Shown here: piece by piece, positions 33,870 through 42,731 of the stretch
Layout of the letters: every line of letters starts with the position of its first letter
Position numbering within the stretch: the stretch's first letter is position 1
Assembly (NCBI RefSeq): GCF_003062295.1
Contig: NZ_PYCN01000024.1
Span: forward strand, 1-64,000
DNA length: 64,000 nucleotides
Direction of reading: 5' to 3'
Source of the DNA: Bradyrhizobium algeriense
GTDB lineage: Bacteria > Pseudomonadota > Alphaproteobacteria > Rhizobiales > Xanthobacteraceae
Made by a program: the position numbers and the translations under genes
The notes under the pieces: model-generated
Database searches by the model: none
Seen by the model: the letters and a program-made list of their open reading frames with translations, nothing else
Told to the model about the DNA's origin: nothing

Positions 33870-34819
33870 GATCCGGACCTCCGGGCCACGTCAGAAATCC
33901 TGATTTGCTTCGGGATTAGTCCGAGCGCGAAGAACGTATCCGCGACCTGTTGCTGGTCGGCGATCACGCTGTCCGTGATCGGCTTGATGCCATAGGACTG
34001 CCGCTTGAGGGCAACTTCGACGACGGGAACGGAAAGCCCGATCGCCGGCGCAAGTTGCTCGGCGACGGCATGGATGTCGCCCTTGGCCCAATCATCGACT
34101 TCGCTGAGCTGTGTCAGCACCAGATCGACGATCTTCGGATCGCTCTCCACGAACTTCTTTGACGAGAAATAGAACTGATAGTTCGAGACGATGCCGGTGC
34201 CGTCGGTGAGCGTGCGCGCGCCGGTGGCGGCTTCGGCGGCGGCCTGGAACGGGTCCCAGATCACCCAGGCATCGACCGCGCCGCGCTCGAACGCCGCGCG
34301 GGCGTCGGCCGGCGCGAGAAACACCGGCTCGATCTCGGAATACTTGACGCCGGCCTTCTCCAGCGCTTTCACCAGCAGATAGTGAACGTTGGAGCCCTTG
34401 TTCAGCGCGACTTTCTTGCCTTTGAGGTCGGCGACCGAATTAAGCTTGCTGTCCTTCGGTACCAGGATCGCCTCGCCCTTCGGGGCCGGCGGCTCATAGG
34501 CGACGTACTGGATCGGTGCGCCCGCGGCTTGGGCAAAGATCGGCGGCGCTTCGCCGGTGTTGCCGAAATCGATCGCGCCGACATTGAGCGCTTCGAGCAG
34601 CGGCGGGCCGGATGGAAACTCGGTCCACACGACCTTGTAGCCAGAGGCCTTCAACTTCTCCTCCAGCGTGCCCTTGCTCTTGAGCAGCACCAGCTTGCCG
34701 TATTTCTGGAAGCCGATGCGGACCACCTTGTCCTGCCCGTAGGCGGCGCCGACGGTGGCCGCGACCACGCTGATCGACAGCACCGCGCCGGCGATCCAGC
34801 GTTGTATCAAGCGCGTCAT
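33866..34819 (-). CDS. ssuA: Sulfonate ABC transporter substrate-binding protein SsuA
   Basis: N-terminal signal peptide (MTRLIQRWIAGAVLSISVVAATVGAAYGQ) followed by the SsuA/TauA-type binding fold: VRIGFQKYGKLVLLKSKGTLEEKL, WTEFPSGPPLLEALNVGAIDFGNTGEAPPIFAQ, LKGKKVALNKGSNVHYLL. Periplasmic; delivers the sulfonate to SsuBC. It overlaps ssuD by four bases and is 22 bases after a second binding-protein gene on the same strand. Confidence 0.9.
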   Translation of the reverse strand: MTRLIQRWIAGAVLSISVVAATVGAAYGQDKVVRIGFQKYGKLVLLKSKGTLEEKLKASGYKVVWTEFPSGPPLLEALNVGAIDFGNTGEAPPIFAQAAGAPIQYVAYEPPAPKGEAILVPKDSKLNSVADLKGKKVALNKGSNVHYLLVKALEKAGVKYSEIEPVFLAPADARAAFERGAVDAWVIWDPFQAAAEAATGARTLTDGTGIVSNYQFYFSSKKFVESDPKIVDLVLTQLSEVDDWAKGDIHAVAEQLAPAIGLSVPVVEVALKRQSYGIKPITDSVIADQQQVADTFFALGLIPKQIRISDVARRSGS

Positions 34820-34841
34820 GAGTTACGTCCCTTGTTGGAAT

Positions 34842-35810
34842 TCAGCTTTGGGTATGGCGCCAGACGATGTCGCGCACGACGATCGGCTTCGGGATCAGGC
34901 CGAGCTTGTGGAAGCGGTCGGCGACCCCCTGCTGCGTCGTAATGATCTCGTCGGTCACGGGACCAATCAGAAATGATGCGCGGTTGGCCGCGACGGTCTG
35001 CACCTCGAGCGGCACGCCGGTCACAGCGGCAAGCGCGCTCGCGACCTCGCCGCGATTGGCCTCGGCCCAACGCGCAGCCTCCGCCAGGCCGTCGATCACT
35101 TCACGGGTTTCCTGCACATAGGTGTTCGCGAAATTACGGTTCGCCAAATAGAACGTATTGGTCTTGGCGACTTCGACGGCATTGACGAGGATCCGACCGT
35201 TCTGCCGCTTCTCGCCGATCGCAAAATAAGGATCCCAGATTGCCCACGCCTCGATGCTGCCGTTGGCGAATGCGGGCCCTGCATCCGGCGGCGACAGATA
35301 GACCGGCGTGATATCCTCGTAGGCCAGTCCGGCCTTCTCCAGCGTCGCGATCACCACGTTGTGCGCGCTGGTGCCTTTTGCAAATCCAACGCGCTTACCC
35401 TTGAGGTCCGCAATGGTGCGGATGCTGGAGTTGGCGGGAACCAGGATACCCTGCCCGCTGGCGATCCGCGAACCCGCCACATAGACGATATTGGCGTTCG
35501 CAGCCTGAGCAAAGATCGGAGGAGAATCGCCGGCCGCGCCGAAATCGACACTGCCGGTGCTCATGGCTTCCAGCAAAGGCGGGCCCGACGTGAACTCGAT
35601 CCACTTGATGCCGATTTGCTTGTCGGCGAACCTTTTTTCGAGCACCGCCTGCTGCCGCGCAATCACCAGCACGCCGGTCTTCTGGTAACCGATACGGATT
35701 TCCTTGATCGAGGCTTGCGCCTGTGCGCGCGGCGACAGCGCAGCAATTGCGCCGCCAAACGACAATCCGAGAAACTCCCGACGTCTCATTCCAGATCTCC
35801 CAACGACCAT
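34842..35810 (-). CDS. Second SsuA-like substrate-binding protein, Tat-exported, 322 aa
   Basis: Same fold as the neighbouring SsuA (IRIGYQKTGVLVIARQQAVLEKRF; FTSGPPLLEAMSTGSVDFGAAGDSPPIF; LKGKRVGFAKGTSAHNVV). The signal peptide has a twin-arginine motif (MRRREFLGLSFGGAIAALSPRAQA), so it is probably exported folded or bound. It heads the ssu operon, 22 bases before ssuA, and probably widens the substrate range of SsuBC. Confidence 0.87.
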   Translation of the reverse strand: MVVGRSGMRRREFLGLSFGGAIAALSPRAQAQASIKEIRIGYQKTGVLVIARQQAVLEKRFADKQIGIKWIEFTSGPPLLEAMSTGSVDFGAAGDSPPIFAQAANANIVYVAGSRIASGQGILVPANSSIRTIADLKGKRVGFAKGTSAHNVVIATLEKAGLAYEDITPVYLSPPDAGPAFANGSIEAWAIWDPYFAIGEKRQNGRILVNAVEVAKTNTFYLANRNFANTYVQETREVIDGLAEAARWAEANRGEVASALAAVTGVPLEVQTVAANRASFLIGPVTDEIITTQQGVADRFHKLGLIPKPIVVRDIVWRHTQS

Positions 35811-36279
35811 GCGCGCGACGTTTCGCGATCATGCGATGTCAGATGATGGGATCATCGGTTGGAACTGTCGAGCACCTGCAAAAAATAGCAATGCGCGTTC
35901 TGCCATTCGACAACGCCACGACGCATTTATTGTTGGATGGATGATTTCGACGATATTTTTTCCCGCGGCACGCGCGACCGGAACCACATCCAACGCTTCA
36001 CAGCGCTGTGACTTTGTCTGCCGATTGCTTCGCGCCGCGAAATTCGAGGGCATGACTCAAAGCACCTGTCACAAGCTCCTTGCTGCACAGTATTTAAGCG
36101 ATAGCGGCACTGCATACGATTTCGTTCACGACGATGAATTCGAACGAACGATTCATTGCGACCTCGCAACCCAATTCAGACAGTCATTTCATTGACTGCG
36201 CTTCGGTCACTCGTAGGCTTCGCGCATCGCTGATTGCGCCCACGCAATGCAGTGCATGAAACGAGAAAGATCAAAAAAC
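35811..36279. promoter_or_regulatory. Divergent promoter region of two sulfonate uptake units
   Basis: About 470 bases between two outward-reading binding-protein genes. It is AT-richer than the neighbours, with no convincing gene; the open frames here lack domains and starts. It must hold the promoters of the minus-strand ssu operon and the plus-strand third binding protein. I cannot identify a specific regulator site by eye. Confidence 0.5.
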
Positions 36280-37266
36280 ATGAATGCAACCAAACTTGAA
36301 TCGCGCGCCCGTGCGCGTCTGCATCGCGTCAGTGCAACGTTGTTCAGCGCGGCGGTCGGTGTGGCGATCGCCGCGTCCGCGCTGGCCGCGGATACGGTGA
36401 CGCTCCGTGTCGGCGACCAGAAGGGCGGCAACCGTTCTTTGCTCGAAATCTCCGGCTACGCGAAGGATTTGCCCTACAAGATCGAATGGTCGGAATTTCC
36501 TGCTGCCGCGCCGATCCTCGAAGCGCTGAACGCAGGCGCGCTGGATGTCGGCTACACCGGCGATCTCTCGTTCCTGACCGTGTATGCGGCCGGTGCACCG
36601 ATCAAGGCTATCGGCGGCACCCGCTCCGATGCCAGGACGCAAGCAATCCTCGTCCGCCAGGACTCGCCGATCAAGTCAACCGCCGACCTCAAGGGCAAGC
36701 GCCTCGCCGGAACGCGCGGCGGCTGGGGCCAGTTCCTGATCGATGCAACGCTGGAGAAGGCCGGATACAGGATCGATGATGCGACCTTCGCGCCGCTCGG
36801 GCCGGTGGACGCCAAGATCGCGCTGGTGGCCGGCTCGATCGACGCATGGGCGGTCTGGGAGCCCTACGTGTCCTACGCCACGCTGAAGGACAATGCGCGG
36901 GTCGTTGCCAACGGTGAAGGCCTGACGCCGACCGTCACCTTCATCGTCGCATCCGATGGAGCCATCGCCACCAAGCGCGCGGCCGTGCAGGATCTCGTGC
37001 AGCGTCTCAACAAAGCGCGACTATGGTCGTTGGATCATCTGCCTGAATACGCCAAGAACACCGCGGAACTCACAAAGCTTCCCGAAGACGTGCTGTTGAG
37101 CGCCTACAAGGCGCAACGTACCAGCCCGATCGCGATCGATGAAAGCATCGTCAGGGAAGTCCAGGAAGCATCCGACCGCGCCACCCGCTACGGCATCCTT
37201 CCGAAGAAGCTCGATGTCAGCAAGGCGGTCGATCGCAGCTTTACGGCGGCGGCAAATTCGAACTGA
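36280..37266 (+). CDS. Third sulfonate-type ABC substrate-binding protein, 328 aa
   Basis: Signal peptide MNATKLESRARARLHRVSATLFSAAVG with cleavage near ALAADT, then a SsuA/NrtA-like fold: VTLRVGDQKGGNRSLLEISG, WSEFPAAAPILEALNAGALDVGYTGDLSFL, LKGKRLAGTRGGWGQFL. The frame is open from 36247, but the AGAAAG motif and the signal peptide favour ATG 36280. It is transcribed away from the ssu operon as a single gene with no permease of its own, so it probably shares SsuBC. It ends at a strong hairpin before a convergent flavin enzyme gene. Confidence 0.87.
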   Translation: MNATKLESRARARLHRVSATLFSAAVGVAIAASALAADTVTLRVGDQKGGNRSLLEISGYAKDLPYKIEWSEFPAAAPILEALNAGALDVGYTGDLSFLTVYAAGAPIKAIGGTRSDARTQAILVRQDSPIKSTADLKGKRLAGTRGGWGQFLIDATLEKAGYRIDDATFAPLGPVDAKIALVAGSIDAWAVWEPYVSYATLKDNARVVANGEGLTPTVTFIVASDGAIATKRAAVQDLVQRLNKARLWSLDHLPEYAKNTAELTKLPEDVLLSAYKAQRTSPIAIDESIVREVQEASDRATRYGILPKKLDVSKAVDRSFTAAANSN

Positions 37267-37271
37267 CGCCA

Positions 37272-37308
37272 CGGGCGCGGTGCGATTTCTCCCATCGCAC
37301 CGCGCCCG
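37272..37308. terminator. Hairpin between convergent genes, terminator-like
   Basis: A perfect 15-bp stem (37272-37286 with 37294-37308) around a 7-base loop, GC-rich, between convergent genes. It lacks a strong T run, so it may be a bidirectional barrier rather than a canonical intrinsic terminator. Confidence 0.6.
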
Positions 37309-37328
37309 GTTCGACATCCGCCGAAACG

Positions 37329-38537
37329 CTATCCCGCCGCCACCTTCGGCGCCGGTGAGACACTCACCGCCAGCTTGCCGTAACGGTCCTTGAAGGCCTC
37401 GGTGTCGATCTCCTCAAGCTGGATCGCCCCGCTCATTACGCCCTTCTTCCACGCGTCATGCTCGGGGTCGTTCTGGAATTCCGGCATCACTTCCTTGCCG
37501 AACAGCTCGAGCGACTCGCAGATATGCGCATGGGTGTTCTTGCCCGCCTGGTTGAGCAGGATCACCTGGTCGATATGGGAAGCGCGGAAACGCCGCAGCT
37601 TCTTTCGGATGGTTTCCGGTGAACCGATCAGGCCGCCGCGCAGCGCCGCCTCCTGCGCCTCCGGATTGTCGCGCTTCCACTTGTTGTACTCGTCCCACAT
37701 GTTGACCGTGCCGGGATCCGGACGCTGCCGATTCTGCGCCGCGCCGTAATAACGCAGTGCGAACTGGAAGAAGGTGGCGCCGTCGGCGCGGGCGCGCGCC
37801 TCCTCGTCGGTCTTGGCGCACATGAAAAACGAGACCAGCGCCATGTTCGGATTGATCTCGTAATCGGCGAGCTTCTTTAAGCGCTTGGTGATCGCGTTGT
37901 AATAAGCATGCACCCAGGCATGCGCCGCTTCCGCGCTGACAAACTGGAAGCCGAGCGCGCCAAAGCCGTTCTCGCCGGCGCGCTCGATGGTCGGCAGCTG
38001 CGAGCACGCCATCCACAGCGGCGGATGCGGCTTCTGGACAGGCTTGGGAACCACGTTGCGCAGGGGAATGTCGAAATACTTGCCGTGATGCTCGGTGCCC
38101 ACTTTCGTGAACATCGGAAAGATCGCCTGTACCGCTTCCTCGAACACCTCGCGCTTGGTTTCCATGTCGCGGCCGAACGGCGTCAGCTCAGTGATCGACG
38201 CGCTCTCGCCCATGCCGAATTCGCAGCGGCCGTTTGACAGGAGATCGAGCACCGCGACCCGCTCGGCGACGCGCGCGGGATGATTTGTCGTGAGCTGAAA
38301 AATGCCGTGTCCGAGCCGGATATTTTTGGTCCGCTGGCTGGCCGCAGCCAGAAAGGATTCCGGCGCGGGCGAGTGCGAATATTCTTCGAGGAAATGATGT
38401 TCCACCACCCAGGCGTGGTCATAGCCGAGCCGGTCTGCGGTCTCGAGTTGCGTCAGCGCGTTCTGGTAGAGCCGGAGCTCGTCGCCCTCTTGCCATGGGC
38501 GCGGCAGCTGCAGCTCGTAAAAGATGCCGAATTTCAT
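37329..38537 (-). CDS. LLM-class flavin-dependent oxidoreductase, 402 aa
   Basis: A luciferase-like monooxygenase: MKFGIFYELQLPRPWQEGDE, HAWVVEHHFLEEYSHSPAP, RLGHGIFQLTTNHPARVAERVAVLDLLSNGRCEFGMGE (in parts). It needs reduced flavin from a partner. I place the start at ATG 38537, because the 41 preceding codons of the open frame look non-coding. It lies convergent to the third binding protein at the edge of the sulfonate cluster, so it may handle a related organosulfur substrate, but the subfamily does not fix the substrate. Confidence 0.82.
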   Translation of the reverse strand: MKFGIFYELQLPRPWQEGDELRLYQNALTQLETADRLGYDHAWVVEHHFLEEYSHSPAPESFLAAASQRTKNIRLGHGIFQLTTNHPARVAERVAVLDLLSNGRCEFGMGESASITELTPFGRDMETKREVFEEAVQAIFPMFTKVGTEHHGKYFDIPLRNVVPKPVQKPHPPLWMACSQLPTIERAGENGFGALGFQFVSAEAAHAWVHAYYNAITKRLKKLADYEINPNMALVSFFMCAKTDEEARARADGATFFQFALRYYGAAQNRQRPDPGTVNMWDEYNKWKRDNPEAQEAALRGGLIGSPETIRKKLRRFRASHIDQVILLNQAGKNTHAHICESLELFGKEVMPEFQNDPEHDAWKKGVMSGAIQLEEIDTEAFKDRYGKLAVSVSPAPKVAAG

Positions 38538-38737
38538 GACGCCTCCCCAGGACCGCTTGTTAAGCCCGCTTGTTGTTTTCAGGCAGTGTATTCGCCATGC
38601 ATCCCAAGTCCAGCCTCGACCGCGAAACAGCAATTCCGTGGCGCGGAAGCAGCCTTGCATGGAGCGCGCGAATGGTTAGCTTTACGCTTCCGTTGAGTCG
38701 CGGCCTCACCGCCCGCTCTGCTCTCCATCTGGGCCAC

Positions 38738-39853
38738 ATGACCACGTTCACGCCGCATCAGGATTCCGCGCTGAAGGCCGTTGCCGACTGGCTGAAGGCC
38801 AAGCCCGGCAGGGGCGGCACGCCGCCGGTGTTTCGCCTGTTCGGCTATGCCGGTACCGGCAAGACCACGCTGGCGCGGCACATCGCCGAAGGCGTCGATG
38901 GCGAGGTGAAATACGCCGCCTTCACCGGCAAGGCGGCGCTGGTGATGCGCAACAAGGGTTGCGACAACGCCTCCACCATTCACTCGCTGATCTATCGCGC
39001 CAAGGAATCCGGCGTCGAGCAGCCGAGCTTTGAGCTGTGGGACGACGCACCGGCTTCCAAGGCCAAGCTCATCGTGATCGACGAATGCTCGATGGTCGAC
39101 GCCGAACTCGGCCGCGACCTGATGTCGTTCGACTGCCCCCTGCTGGTGCTCGGCGATCCCGCGCAATTGCCGCCGATCCAGGGCGGCGGCTTCTTCACCG
39201 ACTGCGAGCCCGACGCGATGCTGACCGAGGTGCATCGCCAGGCGCAGGACGATCCGATCGTACGAATGTCGATGGATATCCGCGAGGGGCGCGAACTCGA
39301 AATCGGCCGCCATGGCGAGAGCGAGGTGGTGCCGCGCAGCGAACTCGATCCGGATCGCGTGATGGGCGCCGACCAGGTGCTGGTCGGCCGCAACAACACC
39401 CGCCGCGCCTACAACATGCGCGTTCGCCAGAAACAGAACATCGAGGACCCCTTTCCGGTGGCCGGCGACAAGCTGGTCTGCCTGCGCAACAACCGCAAGA
39501 AAGGCCTGTTCAACGGCGGACTGTGGCGGGTGAAGTCGCGCACCCAGCCGCGGGCGAAATCAAAAATCCTGACCATGCGGCTCTCGCCCGACGAGGAGTT
39601 CGGCCACAAGGTGACCAAGGTCTCGGTGCGTCATGATTGCTTCGAGGGCGGCATCGAGGCGATCCCGTGGGAGCAGCGCAAGCCCTATGACGAGTTCGAC
39701 TACGGCTATGTGCTCACGGTGCACAAGTCGCAGGGCTCGCAATGGGACGACGTGGTGCTGTTCGACGAGAGCTTTGCGTTCCAGGACAGCCGGGCAAGAT
39801 GGCTCTACACCGGCATCACCCGCGCGGCGAAGCGGCTGAGCGTGGTGGTGTAA
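38738..39853 (+). CDS. RecD-like ATP-dependent DNA helicase (AAA family), 371 aa
   Basis: A superfamily 1 helicase: Walker A GYAGTGKTTLARHI, motif II VIDECSMVD, motif III LVLGDPAQLPPI, and the UvrD/RecD C-terminal signature YGYVLTVHKSQGSQWDDVV with GITRAAKRL. Compared with RecD it lacks the N-terminal domain, like the short RecD-like helicases found in many Alphaproteobacteria and phages. Start ATG 38738 (MTTFTPHQ) is chosen over 38570 because the preceding 56 codons lack similarity. Cytoplasmic, DNA repair or replication related. Confidence 0.88.
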   Translation: MTTFTPHQDSALKAVADWLKAKPGRGGTPPVFRLFGYAGTGKTTLARHIAEGVDGEVKYAAFTGKAALVMRNKGCDNASTIHSLIYRAKESGVEQPSFELWDDAPASKAKLIVIDECSMVDAELGRDLMSFDCPLLVLGDPAQLPPIQGGGFFTDCEPDAMLTEVHRQAQDDPIVRMSMDIREGRELEIGRHGESEVVPRSELDPDRVMGADQVLVGRNNTRRAYNMRVRQKQNIEDPFPVAGDKLVCLRNNRKKGLFNGGLWRVKSRTQPRAKSKILTMRLSPDEEFGHKVTKVSVRHDCFEGGIEAIPWEQRKPYDEFDYGYVLTVHKSQGSQWDDVVLFDESFAFQDSRARWLYTGITRAAKRLSVVV

Positions 39854-39863
39854 CGGTCTCTAC

Positions 39864-39949
39864 CGTCATTGCGAGCGAAGCGAAGCAATCCAGAATCTCA
39901 CCGCGGAGTCAGTCTGGATTGCTTCGTCGCTTCGCTCCTCGCAATGACG
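39864..39949. repeat. Palindromic intergenic repeat, type 1 copy B
   Basis: Same family as the element at 30143-30220. CGTCATTGCGAGCGAAGCGAAGC pairs with the mirrored CTCGCAATGACG end, with AATCCAGA/TCTGGATT inner arms. It lies between convergent genes, eight bases from the caspase-like gene end. Confidence 0.85.
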
Positions 39950-39956
39950 GCAGCAA

Positions 39957-41687
39957 TCACTTCCCCGCCACGAAGTAAAAATCCTCGCGGCCTGGCAACG
40001 ATCCGTAGGTGAACGGCTGCTGCGTGCGATTGGTGGCCTTCCAGACGTCATCACGGACAATGTCGAACAGCTTCCGCACCTCGATCCTCGGTTCCTTGAT
40101 GACGCGCGCCAGCACCGTGGCGAACGGGCTGTTGAGGGAATCGCCGTCGAGCGCGGTCTCGCCGTGCTTGGCGGCATAGACCACCATGAAGCCGGCTTCC
40201 GGCTCGATATTGGAAAAGCCGCGGTTGACCAGTTTTAGCGAAATCGTGCGCTGCATGGTCTTTTCAAAGGGATTGTCGCGGCAGGCGTCGAGCATCACCA
40301 GCCGCAGTTTCCGCGCGCCGGCCACGGATGCGATCACCTGCTCCAGCGCAACCGCTTGCGTCTCCGCATCGTTATCGGCCTTCAGCCTGGCATCGACCGG
40401 GATCAGATAATTCACGCCGCCGATCTCCATGCCGTGACCGGCATAATAGACGACAGCCCAATCCGCCTTTTCCGCCTCCATGCCGAACTCATGCAGGGTG
40501 GCGAAGAATTTATCCCGGGTGAGATCCGGCGCCAGCGTCACCGTGACAAAGCCGAGTTCGCGAAAGGTCGACGCGAGCAGTTTGGCGTCACGCGGTGGAT
40601 TGTCCAGCGGGGCAACATTCCTGTAGGCGCCGTTGCCGATGATCAGCGCGACCTTGCGCGGCCCGGCTGGTTGTGGCGTCGGCGGCGAAGCCTTGCCCGC
40701 GGGCGCGGCCGTACCCAGCAAGGCTTCCAGCCGTTCCTTGGCGACGGCGCGCGCCAGCGTGGTGTCGATGTCCTCGCGCCGCACCGCCACGGCGTTGGCG
40801 GCCGAGCGATAGTCGGCGCGTGCGGCGGTGAGGTTGCGGCGTTTTTCGAATAGCTGCCCGCGGCCGACATAGGCGCGAACGTAGTTCGGATTGATCTTGA
40901 GCACCTGGTCGTAATCGCCGAGGGCGGCGTCGAGATTGCCCTTGCCGAGATAGGCATTGCCGCGGCTGGTCAGCCCGTAAACATTGTTCGGTGACTTCGC
41001 CAGCGCCGCATTGCAGTCGGCTATCGCATCATCGAACCTGCCCATGCCGGTGTAGGTAACGCACCGGTAGGCCGGAACTTGCGGACCGTCGGGATTGATC
41101 TTCTGCGCCTCGGCGAAGTCGGCAAGCGAAGCGTCGTACCGTTTCATCAACCCTTGCAGGCGGCCCCGGTTGTAATGGTGCAGGTAGCGGCTCTGATCAT
41201 TGGAGATATGCTTGACCGCCAGGTCGAACTCGTCGAGGGCGCGCTGCAGCTCGCCCCTGCGCATGAAGATCAGGCCGCGGTTGTTGTAGGCACTGCCGTA
41301 AGTCGGACGCAACTGCAGGCACAAATCGTAGTCGGCGAGCGCACGCTCGTCGTCGCCCTTGTAGCTGTAGGCAATGCCGCGCGCGTTGATGACGTTGATA
41401 TTCTGGGGCGCGATCTCGTGGGAAGCGGTGAACGCCGCGATCGCGCCGTCGTAATCGCGCTTCTTCACCAGGCTGTCGCCACGAAACCAGAAGGCGGCGG
41501 CCCGGGAAGGGCCGGTGATCTTCTCGTCGGCGATCACGCTCTCGCAGGCCGCCAGGCGTGCCGTGGGTTCCGCCGTGGAATTCCGGCAGGTGTCGATATC
41601 GCCGGCCGCCCGCGCGGGGCCGGTGGCGGCAAGCATGACGAGACCCAGCCATAAGGCCCGCAACATCAGCAAAACGCTCCGGCGCAT
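39957..41687 (-). CDS. Exported caspase-family protein with TPR repeats, 576 aa
   Basis: Signal peptide (MRRSVLLMLRALWLGLVMLAATGPARAA), then about six TPR motifs at residues ~60-300 (for example INVINARGIAYSYKGDDERALADYDLCL and YGLTSRGNAYLGKGNLDAALGDY), then a C14-type caspase domain from ~345. The catalytic dyad is intact: H in YYAGHGME and C in MLDACRDNPF. The pattern KVALIIGNGAYRNVAPLDNPPRDA is typical of bacterial orthocaspases. A periplasmic peptidase with a protein-binding array is expected; substrates are unknown. Stands alone, with a palindromic repeat at its end. Confidence 0.88.
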   Translation of the reverse strand: MRRSVLLMLRALWLGLVMLAATGPARAAGDIDTCRNSTAEPTARLAACESVIADEKITGPSRAAAFWFRGDSLVKKRDYDGAIAAFTASHEIAPQNINVINARGIAYSYKGDDERALADYDLCLQLRPTYGSAYNNRGLIFMRRGELQRALDEFDLAVKHISNDQSRYLHHYNRGRLQGLMKRYDASLADFAEAQKINPDGPQVPAYRCVTYTGMGRFDDAIADCNAALAKSPNNVYGLTSRGNAYLGKGNLDAALGDYDQVLKINPNYVRAYVGRGQLFEKRRNLTAARADYRSAANAVAVRREDIDTTLARAVAKERLEALLGTAAPAGKASPPTPQPAGPRKVALIIGNGAYRNVAPLDNPPRDAKLLASTFRELGFVTVTLAPDLTRDKFFATLHEFGMEAEKADWAVVYYAGHGMEIGGVNYLIPVDARLKADNDAETQAVALEQVIASVAGARKLRLVMLDACRDNPFEKTMQRTISLKLVNRGFSNIEPEAGFMVVYAAKHGETALDGDSLNSPFATVLARVIKEPRIEVRKLFDIVRDDVWKATNRTQQPFTYGSLPGREDFYFVAGK

Positions 41688-41918
41688 GGATTTTGGTCGC
41701 GGGGCGCGACCTGCGGTTCATTGTGGAAAGGGAAGCCCGCACCGGTCAAGCGTCCCCTCTAAATGCTTGGGCAGATGGCCTTATTCACGAACTCGTGTGG
41801 CGCACGCCGTAACAATCCGCAAGCAGCGCCGTATCTTGGGCATCGGAGAGAATTGAGCCGATTGCGAAACGCCGATCCCGCTCTAGACTGCCCCCAACCA
41901 TTGCCGAAAGAGGAAACC

Positions 41919-42635
41919 ATGTCCCCTCGCCATCTCAGCCTGTCGCTGTGCGCTGCCGCCATCGGCGCGCTGGCCATCGCCGCGGTCGCCATCAGCCCCT
42001 CGCGCGCCTCGGAGGAAGCCGTCATCATTCCCCCGCCCGCGCTCGACGTGCAGGCGGCCGACGGCATCCAGACCGCCGTGATCGCCGGCGGCTGTTTCTG
42101 GGGCGTGCAGGGCGTGTACCAGCACACCGCCGGCGTGCTCAACGCGGTGTCCGGCTATTCCGGCGGCAGCAAGATGACCGCGAACTACACCATGATCGGC
42201 ACCGGCACGACCGGACACGCCGAGGCGGTCGAGATCAAATACGATCCGAAAAAGATCAGCTACGGCAAGATCCTGCAGATTTTCTTCTCCGTCGTGCATG
42301 ACCCGACGCAATTGAACCGCCAGGGCCCGGACACCGGCACGCAATATCGTTCGGCGATCTTCACCGCCAATGACGAACAGAAGAAGGTGGCGGAGGCCTA
42401 TATCGCCCAGCTCAACGCCGCCAAGGTGTACAAGAAGCCGATCGTGACCAAGGTCGGCCCGCTGCAGGCGTTCTATGCGGCGGAGGACTATCACCAGGAC
42501 TACCTGACGCTGCACCCGAACCAGCCTTATATTGTCTTCAATGACATGCCGAAGATCGAGAACCTGAAGAAGATCTTTGCGGAGAACTACATCGAGAAGC
42601 CGACGCTGGTGAGCAACGCCAAGGCTACCAATTAG
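41919..42635 (+). CDS. msrA: Peptide methionine sulfoxide reductase MsrA, exported form
   Basis: Catalytic motif GGCFWGVQG with the reactive cysteine, YSGG, GHAEAVEIKYDPKKISYGKIL, FFSVVHDPTQLNRQGPDTGTQYRS and AEDYHQDYL. It reduces methionine-S-sulfoxide in proteins. The ~40-residue N-terminus (MSPRHLSLSLCAAAIGALAIAAVAISPSRASEE) is a signal peptide, so this copy works in the periplasm. GAGGAAACC just before ATG 41919 supports that start over the upstream one at 41763. msrB follows after a palindromic repeat. Confidence 0.92.
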   Translation: MSPRHLSLSLCAAAIGALAIAAVAISPSRASEEAVIIPPPALDVQAADGIQTAVIAGGCFWGVQGVYQHTAGVLNAVSGYSGGSKMTANYTMIGTGTTGHAEAVEIKYDPKKISYGKILQIFFSVVHDPTQLNRQGPDTGTQYRSAIFTANDEQKKVAEAYIAQLNAAKVYKKPIVTKVGPLQAFYAAEDYHQDYLTLHPNQPYIVFNDMPKIENLKKIFAENYIEKPTLVSNAKATN

Positions 42636-42642
42636 TACGCTC

Positions 42643-42716
42643 GTCATTCCGGAATGGTCCGAAGGACCATATCCGGAATCTCGAGATTCCGGGTTCGCTT
42701 CGCGCCCCGGAATGAC
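42643..42716. repeat. Palindromic intergenic repeat, type 2
   Basis: GTCATTCCGG at the left end mirrors CCGGAATGAC at the right end, with inner arms ATCCGGAATCTCGAGATTCCGGGTT and GGTCCGAAGGACC. A different family from the type 1 element. Lies between msrA and msrB. Confidence 0.8.
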
Positions 42717-42731
42717 AACGAGGGAGATTGC

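Noticed and set aside
35704..36195. 163-codon plus-strand frame in the ssu divergent promoter
   Set aside because: It overlaps the start of the second binding protein antisense, has no domain and a poor start.
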